DNA of 64,000 nt. Source: Thalassolituus sp. UBA1087 (GTDB lineage Bacteria > Pseudomonadota > Gammaproteobacteria > Pseudomonadales > Oceanobacteraceae). The stretch's first letter is position 1. Every line of letters begins with the position of its first letter. The notes beneath the pieces were generated by a model. That model was not told where the DNA came from. It did no database searches and saw nothing but the letters and a program-made list of their open reading frames with translations. Location: positions 1 to 64,000 of the forward strand of contig DCCG01000041.1 in the NCBI GenBank assembly GCA_002314145.1. The letters are read 5' to 3'. The translations under genes were made by a program, and so were the position numbers. This document shows positions 59,638-64,000 of this stretch, one piece after another.

Positions 59638-62214
59638 TCAAAACTCTGCTTCTAACCCCAGCCACAACTGACGGCCTATTTCGATGCCATCGTCATCGTC
59701 TTCACGCACGGTATGCGTACGGCCATCAAACAGATTTTTGATTTCGGCTATCAGAGTGACATCGTATTGCTGTACGGGTTGCCAGCTCAGTTTCGAATCA
59801 AACAGCAGGCTGGCAGGGCGGGTGCTGTCTTTGTAATTATCCAGATCAACACTGGTCCGGACACCATCAATGATTGTTGTACCCTGGTTGGTTGAACCGC
59901 TGCCCCGGACTACGGTTTTATAGCTGCTTTTGTAACGTGCCTTGAAAGTGACATGAATCTGATCACTTAATGGAACATGCGTATAGGCTGAGGCAATAAT
60001 TGGGCGGGCATAATTCTGACGCAACTGGTTAATATCACTGAGTGTCCGCGCTTCCCCTTTGTACCAGACAATTTCATCACTGGTGGCAGCATCCACATTA
60101 TCACTGTAAGTGTCGTTACTGCTCTTAGTTTCAGAGTAGGTTATGTGGAAGCCGTAGCTGATGACGTCGTTACTTTTGTCCCAGCTGAGCGAGAGACTCT
60201 GGTAACTGCTGTAACCGTCATTATTCATCAGATAATGGCGGTAACCATCAGATTGCACGCCGGTTGTTGTGCGGGCAAACTCATCTTCGTTATTGCGGTC
60301 CAGTGCTTTTATTTCTCCGGTACCGCCAAACATTAATGCTTTAACGCCTAAGACCAGTTCATCGCTGTAGGGTGTGCGCACATCCTGAAAATTATATTTG
60401 TAGCTACCGGTTCCGGTACCATATTCCCAATTAGTAACGACATTCGATATATCAGTGCGCTCTTCTTCGTAATAGGGCTCTGCGGCCTGATTTAATTTAT
60501 AGGTTAATAACGGACTACTGTAGTAACGGTTAGCACCTGCATTAATAATTACGGTTTCATCGTTAAATACATCGTAAGTTGCCCGTGTGCGCCAGCTGAT
60601 ATTGAAGTTCTTTAAAAAATTATCGTAGTCCAGTCGCAAGCCAGCTGTCGCCTTTATTTTCTGCCATGTTAACGATATTTCACTGAATAGCGCAGCTTCC
60701 GTCAAGCTGACAGTTGCTGAGTCTTCAGGGTACACCTGACGGTTGCGGAAATACTGTTCGTTCTGCACACAGTCATCTGTCTGGTTGACGCACTGAATCA
60801 GTGTGTTTTCATTGTGTGCCTCTTTATAAATATAGGTATCCTGTGGCCGTTCAAAACCAGCATAACTTTGTGACAGTGTCATACCGTAACGCAGGTTATT
60901 GAACATTGTGTGGCGCAACGGTGTGGATACTTTCCAGTTGGCAGACAGGCTGCCCTGAAATTTATCCAGGTCCCCATAGCCCCCCTCGCGGCTGCTGGTA
61001 TAACCTGCTTTCAGGCCCCAATTACGGCTGTTGCTGTTTGCCCAGTTATAAAAGTTTTTTTCTGCCTGGCGCGAGTTTTCGCTGTATGACGCTGCCAGTG
61101 TCAGTTCGTGCTCGCTGCTGCCGGAATAAAAGCGGATATCGCTGCTGGCCAGAATACCACCGCCGCTGAGTGTGTAGTCGCTGTCTTTAACATCTTCAAT
61201 AAAGGTATCTTTTTCAAACGGGGAATAACTGATGAAACTGGTAGCGGTTAACTCGTCACCTTCATAGCCATGAGTGAACGTCAGGTTGATATTCTGTGCT
61301 TTCACATCCTTTGTTTCGTTGTAATTAAGCTCTGGCGTAGTGGATTGACTACCGGTCAGGCTGATACGCATGGTGTGCTCATCATTCAGAGCACGTTCAT
61401 GTGACAGCGAAAAACGCTGGCGCGAGAATTCCGGTTTCTGTGGGGGTTCAGCTAAAGGGTCTTCCTCATCGACATTATTAACGATGACTTTGTAGTTCAC
61501 CCAGTCAGAACGCGTGGTGTGATAACCCATACGGGTCTTGCTATCGTAGCCGGGCCGGCGGATTTTTGCATCAACGACGCCGCCGGTAAAACCACCGTAT
61601 TCGGCCGGTACATTACTGTCGTAAACCGTGATGGATTCCAGCTGATCGAGATCAAAAAAAATGGCCTGCTCATGGCCGGGGACGTCATTGATTGCGTTGT
61701 CTGGCGTATCGGCGCCAGCGGGATCAATCAGGCTGTTATTGGAAATACCGTTAATGGAAAAATTATTATCGTAATAACGGCCGCCAGAAATAGAAACCGA
61801 TGCAGGCTTGAGTGATGACAGTGAATCAGCATCGGCTGCATCGTCACTGAACTGTATGTTGGGTACCGTATCGAGAATTTCTGTCAGATTGCCATTACTG
61901 GAGCCGTATTGTTCAATAGCGCTACGGCCGAACGAATAGCTGCCTTCAGCGCTGGTGTTGTCGGTTTTTTGCGAGCCGGAATCTGTGGTTACCACCTCCA
62001 GTGACGGCATTAACAATGCCTCGTCTGCTTCTGGTTCAGCTGATGCAGAAGAATTTTTAACTGACGCAGAAGAGTCTTTAGCTTGCGCAGAAGAGTCTGC
62101 AGTAAGCACAGCAGAATCTTCTGCAAGGGCATGATGGGCTGGTAAGTAAAACGCAAACAGCAGAGCCAAAGCTCTGCTGTGCGTCCCATTAAAATTCAGG
62201 GCATTTTTTAACAC
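59638..62214 (-). CDS. Large TonB-dependent receptor
   Basis: An 858-residue receptor with a signal peptide (about 32 residues, ending HHALA), then a Ser-rich, heptad-like linker with repeated SSAQAKD / SSASVKN / SSASAEP. The plug contains FGRSAIEQYGSSNGNLTEIL, VSISGGRYYDNNFSINGISN, LDQLESITVYDSNVPAEYGG and GVVDAKIRRPG. The barrel is long and rich in Tyr/Trp strands and ends RQLWLGLEAEF with terminal Phe. The plug type is close to receptors for polymeric or protein substrates in marine Gammaproteobacteria, but no ligand can be assigned. It starts 11 bases after the upstream helical-repeat gene, so the two are co-transcribed. Confidence 0.9.
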   Translation of the reverse strand: MLKNALNFNGTHSRALALLFAFYLPAHHALAEDSAVLTADSSAQAKDSSASVKNSSASAEPEADEALLMPSLEVVTTDSGSQKTDNTSAEGSYSFGRSAIEQYGSSNGNLTEILDTVPNIQFSDDAADADSLSSLKPASVSISGGRYYDNNFSINGISNNSLIDPAGADTPDNAINDVPGHEQAIFFDLDQLESITVYDSNVPAEYGGFTGGVVDAKIRRPGYDSKTRMGYHTTRSDWVNYKVIVNNVDEEDPLAEPPQKPEFSRQRFSLSHERALNDEHTMRISLTGSQSTTPELNYNETKDVKAQNINLTFTHGYEGDELTATSFISYSPFEKDTFIEDVKDSDYTLSGGGILASSDIRFYSGSSEHELTLAASYSENSRQAEKNFYNWANSNSRNWGLKAGYTSSREGGYGDLDKFQGSLSANWKVSTPLRHTMFNNLRYGMTLSQSYAGFERPQDTYIYKEAHNENTLIQCVNQTDDCVQNEQYFRNRQVYPEDSATVSLTEAALFSEISLTWQKIKATAGLRLDYDNFLKNFNISWRTRATYDVFNDETVIINAGANRYYSSPLLTYKLNQAAEPYYEEERTDISNVVTNWEYGTGTGSYKYNFQDVRTPYSDELVLGVKALMFGGTGEIKALDRNNEDEFARTTTGVQSDGYRHYLMNNDGYSSYQSLSLSWDKSNDVISYGFHITYSETKSSNDTYSDNVDAATSDEIVWYKGEARTLSDINQLRQNYARPIIASAYTHVPLSDQIHVTFKARYKSSYKTVVRGSGSTNQGTTIIDGVRTSVDLDNYKDSTRPASLLFDSKLSWQPVQQYDVTLIAEIKNLFDGRTHTVREDDDDGIEIGRQLWLGLEAEF
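62048..62110. repeat. 21-base in-frame tandem repeat in the receptor linker
   Basis: Three degenerate copies of a 21-base unit (each beginning GAAGAATT or GAAGAGTCT) at 62048-62068, 62069-62089 and 62090-62110, plus a partial fourth. They encode seven-residue units with the core DSSA or NSSA in the N-terminal linker. Confidence 0.7.
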
Positions 62215-62225
62215 GGATTAATCAC

Positions 62226-64000
62226 CTAAATTTCAGCGTAAAATGGCGTCGCATCCATGCTGTCATTCGTTCCGTCACCGTCCACATCCGTGTCTTCGGT
62301 TAATGCTGAGGCGGCAATATCTGCTGCCGTTGCAGTGGCGTCATAGAAATCCGGTAAGCCGTCGTTATCGGTATCGACCGACGCTGCTACTGATTCGAAA
62401 GCATCCGCATTCAGAATATGTTTGGTTAATGCCGCGCGATAGCTGTTGAGTTCTGAGCCAGAAAGATATTCAGCCATATCGTCAATCAGTGAGGCCATTT
62501 CGGTGAAGAGTCCGGCAAAGCGAATGCCGTAGTCGTTGCCAAGATCGTAAACCTTTTCGACAAGATCGCTGGTGTCATCCACATCGCTGAGTCCGGTGGC
62601 GACATCAAACAGCTGCGGCAGCAAGGCGCTGGCAGATGTTTGCAGGTTGTTAATTACCTGGCTTTGATCAGCCATCGGCCCATTCTGTTCGGCATGCTTG
62701 CGTAAGCCATTAATCACATCGGCGTGAGCACCAATTGTGCTCAGTAACAGGTAGCCCGCATCTTTTTCTTCCTCTTCTGTAGCTGCGGCAGAAAGGGCGG
62801 ACGTAAACAGTGTTTTAAGGTCGTTTAATGCACCTGTCAGGTCGCTGATCTCAGCACCAGCTGCTACAACACCTGCGTCGACTGGAAAACTGATAGCATT
62901 CCTGGTCGCTTCTGCTGCATCTTCTCCCGAAAGGAGGCCTGCATAACTTAAGGCTGAATGGAAGGCATCTACCCCCAGGCTATCCAAGCCAGACAGTAAG
63001 GCGTCTTTTGATAAGTAAGTGTAAGCCGCACTGACAGCCATGGTGGCGCCTGTGCTTTCAAAGTCTTCTGCAATGTTCGCACAGGTTTGCATACGGGTCT
63101 GGCCTGCTGCCTGGTCAACATTCTGATAGGTCATGCGGGCAATTTTGGAACACCCGTAATACATGAGCTGGGAACCGTCATCGGTTTGGCCGTTTATATA
63201 GGTCTCTGAGGTAGCGATGTTCCAGGCAGCTGTCAGCACCTCTGCGCCAGCCGCGGTGTAACCCTCATTAAAAAGTTTAACGGCGAGGAAAGCGTTGATC
63301 CCTTTTTCCTGAATACCACCGTTGGTCAGCAGCTCCAGGCGATCTTCAAGGTCTCCGGCGTCGGTGTCATCAGGGTACTGAGCTGTAATGGTGGCAATGG
63401 CGTCTTCAACATTGCCTGCTTTCGCCTGATTTAAAGCAATGTAAAGAGCGGCAGCGTTCTGGGCACGGGTCAGATAACTGGAGCTTTGGATAGTGGATTC
63501 CGCCATCGACAGGAAGCCGTCGATATCATCCAGATATCCGTATGCTGGCGCCAGATAACGCACATAGGAGTCGGTTCTTTGTGACGTGCAGGCGTGGCCG
63601 GCGCGCAGATCAACGAATTTATTGATCGCCTCGCGGGTTTTAGCCGGCTGCTCCAGACGGGCGTAATACTCTATGACGCTGGTCAGGGAAAATGCCTTAA
63701 GCATGTAGTGGTCACCACAGCGGGAAGTAGCAGCCTGCAGTCCATAACCATCAACTAAGGCTGCGTAAAAGTCTGTTGCTACTAAAGCTTCCGCGACTGT
63801 GGCCGCACTGAGATCTGCGGCTTCAGCGGTTTCAATAAGAGCTTCGGCCTGCTTTGAAATCGCTGTGCCGATTCGGCCATAGGCGGTGGAATAGGTACCA
63901 GAGTTAGCATCTATAAAATCTTCTACCGGAGCTAACAGGTTATCTGCTTTAATATCTTCCCCCTGGTTGCGGTAAGCCGTAGACAGTGTCAAAAATTGAT
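62226..64000 (-). CDS. Helical-repeat protein with C-terminal TSP3-like calcium motifs (5' end outside window)
   Basis: At least 590 residues; the frame runs off the window with no convincing start (the codon at 63992 is TTG), so this is the C-terminal part. Most of it is Ala-rich helices in repeating pairs, with recurring AATSRCGDH-like and YLTRAQNAAALYIALNQAKA segments, suggesting TPR-like superhelix. The last 50 residues have two Asp-rich motifs, DTDNDGLPDFYDA and DTDVDGDGTNDSMDA, as in thrombospondin type-3 calcium-binding repeats. Cys residues suggest an exported protein. It is followed by the TonB receptor gene in the same operon, so it is likely a secreted or surface partner of that receptor. 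Confidence 0.75.
   Translation of the reverse strand, partial: QFLTLSTAYRNQGEDIKADNLLAPVEDFIDANSGTYSTAYGRIGTAISKQAEALIETAEAADLSAATVAEALVATDFYAALVDGYGLQAATSRCGDHYMLKAFSLTSVIEYYARLEQPAKTREAINKFVDLRAGHACTSQRTDSYVRYLAPAYGYLDDIDGFLSMAESTIQSSSYLTRAQNAAALYIALNQAKAGNVEDAIATITAQYPDDTDAGDLEDRLELLTNGGIQEKGINAFLAVKLFNEGYTAAGAEVLTAAWNIATSETYINGQTDDGSQLMYYGCSKIARMTYQNVDQAAGQTRMQTCANIAEDFESTGATMAVSAAYTYLSKDALLSGLDSLGVDAFHSALSYAGLLSGEDAAEATRNAISFPVDAGVVAAGAEISDLTGALNDLKTLFTSALSAAATEEEEKDAGYLLLSTIGAHADVINGLRKHAEQNGPMADQSQVINNLQTSASALLPQLFDVATGLSDVDDTSDLVEKVYDLGNDYGIRFAGLFTEMASLIDDMAEYLSGSELNSYRAALTKHILNADAFESVAASVDTDNDGLPDFYDATATAADIAASALTEDTDVDGDGTNDSMDATPFYAEI

Noticed and set aside
63990..63992. TTG as the start of the last minus-strand gene
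   Set aside because: The frame stays open to the window end, no ribosome site or signal peptide follows, and the protein is evidently cut by the window.
1..64000. tRNA or rRNA genes
   Set aside because: No cloverleaf T-loop/acceptor pattern or rRNA sequence was noticed on either strand, though a covariance-model scan was not possible.

Overview
The window looks like chromosomal DNA from a marine or brackish gammaproteobacterium, probably in the Oceanospirillales/Pseudomonadales sphere (Thalassolituus/Oceanobacter-like). This is inferred from protein flavour, moderate-to-high GC, many TonB receptors and chemoreceptors, a glucosylglycerol osmolyte enzyme, and the neighbourhood panE / yajQ / ampG, which I recall from Pseudomonas. 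I saw no rRNA, tRNA, CRISPR array, prophage or intact insertion sequence. Almost all DNA is coding, and most long ORFs opposite real genes are shadows.

Layout. 0.1-4.1 kb: a MalT-type ATP-binding LuxR regulator and a response-regulator-like protein with a degenerate receiver, closed by a bidirectional terminator. 4.2-7.5 kb: a LysR regulator and a TonB-dependent receptor. 7.6-18.1 kb: a tightly overlapping 11-gene minus-strand operon (DUF523/DUF1722 protein, MerR regulator, photolyase, fatty-acid desaturase, NTF2-like protein, SDR, FAD oxidoreductase, DUF1365, CFA-synthase-like methyltransferase, DUF2878, secreted protein) that resembles light/singlet-oxygen response and membrane-lipid remodelling clusters. 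A second unit (FAD oxidoreductase and CbiX-like chelatase, 18.3-19.8 kb) carries the same TTGTAYAA repeats in its promoter. 20-29.4 kb: acyl-CoA dehydrogenase, TIGR01777 epimerase-like protein, an orphan small protein, an FMN glutamate-synthase-like protein, an orphan TRAP binding protein, a porin, and a broken molybdate locus (modA, truncated modB, no modC, convergent modE) with a good ModE operator between porin and modA. 29.6-36.8 kb: an unusual soluble chemoreceptor with a C-terminal solute-binding domain, PhoD phosphatase, BtuR/CobO adenosyltransferase, a membrane chemoreceptor and a PduO-type adenosyltransferase.

36.2-40.3 kb is a cobalamin-riboswitch-controlled unit: btuB-type receptor, a beta-propeller-like lipoprotein and PduO. 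The lipoprotein resembles in logic the BtuG surface proteins of Bacteroidetes and is the most interesting candidate for an undescribed function. 40.4-48.0 kb: sensor kinase, PanE-like reductase, a domesticated Y1-transposase-like protein, YajQ, AmpG-like permease, ROK kinase, PilZ protein. 48.1-51.2 kb: cobUTCS for nucleotide-loop assembly and salvage. With the uptake operon and two adenosyltransferases this gives an organism equipped to import corrinoids and finish them. 51.2-64 kb: outer-membrane barrel, malate:quinone oxidoreductase, MFS transporter, fused glucosylglycerol-phosphate phosphatase/synthase, an Fe-S CCG-domain protein, and an operon of a large TonB receptor with a helical-repeat/TSP3-like protein cut by the window end.
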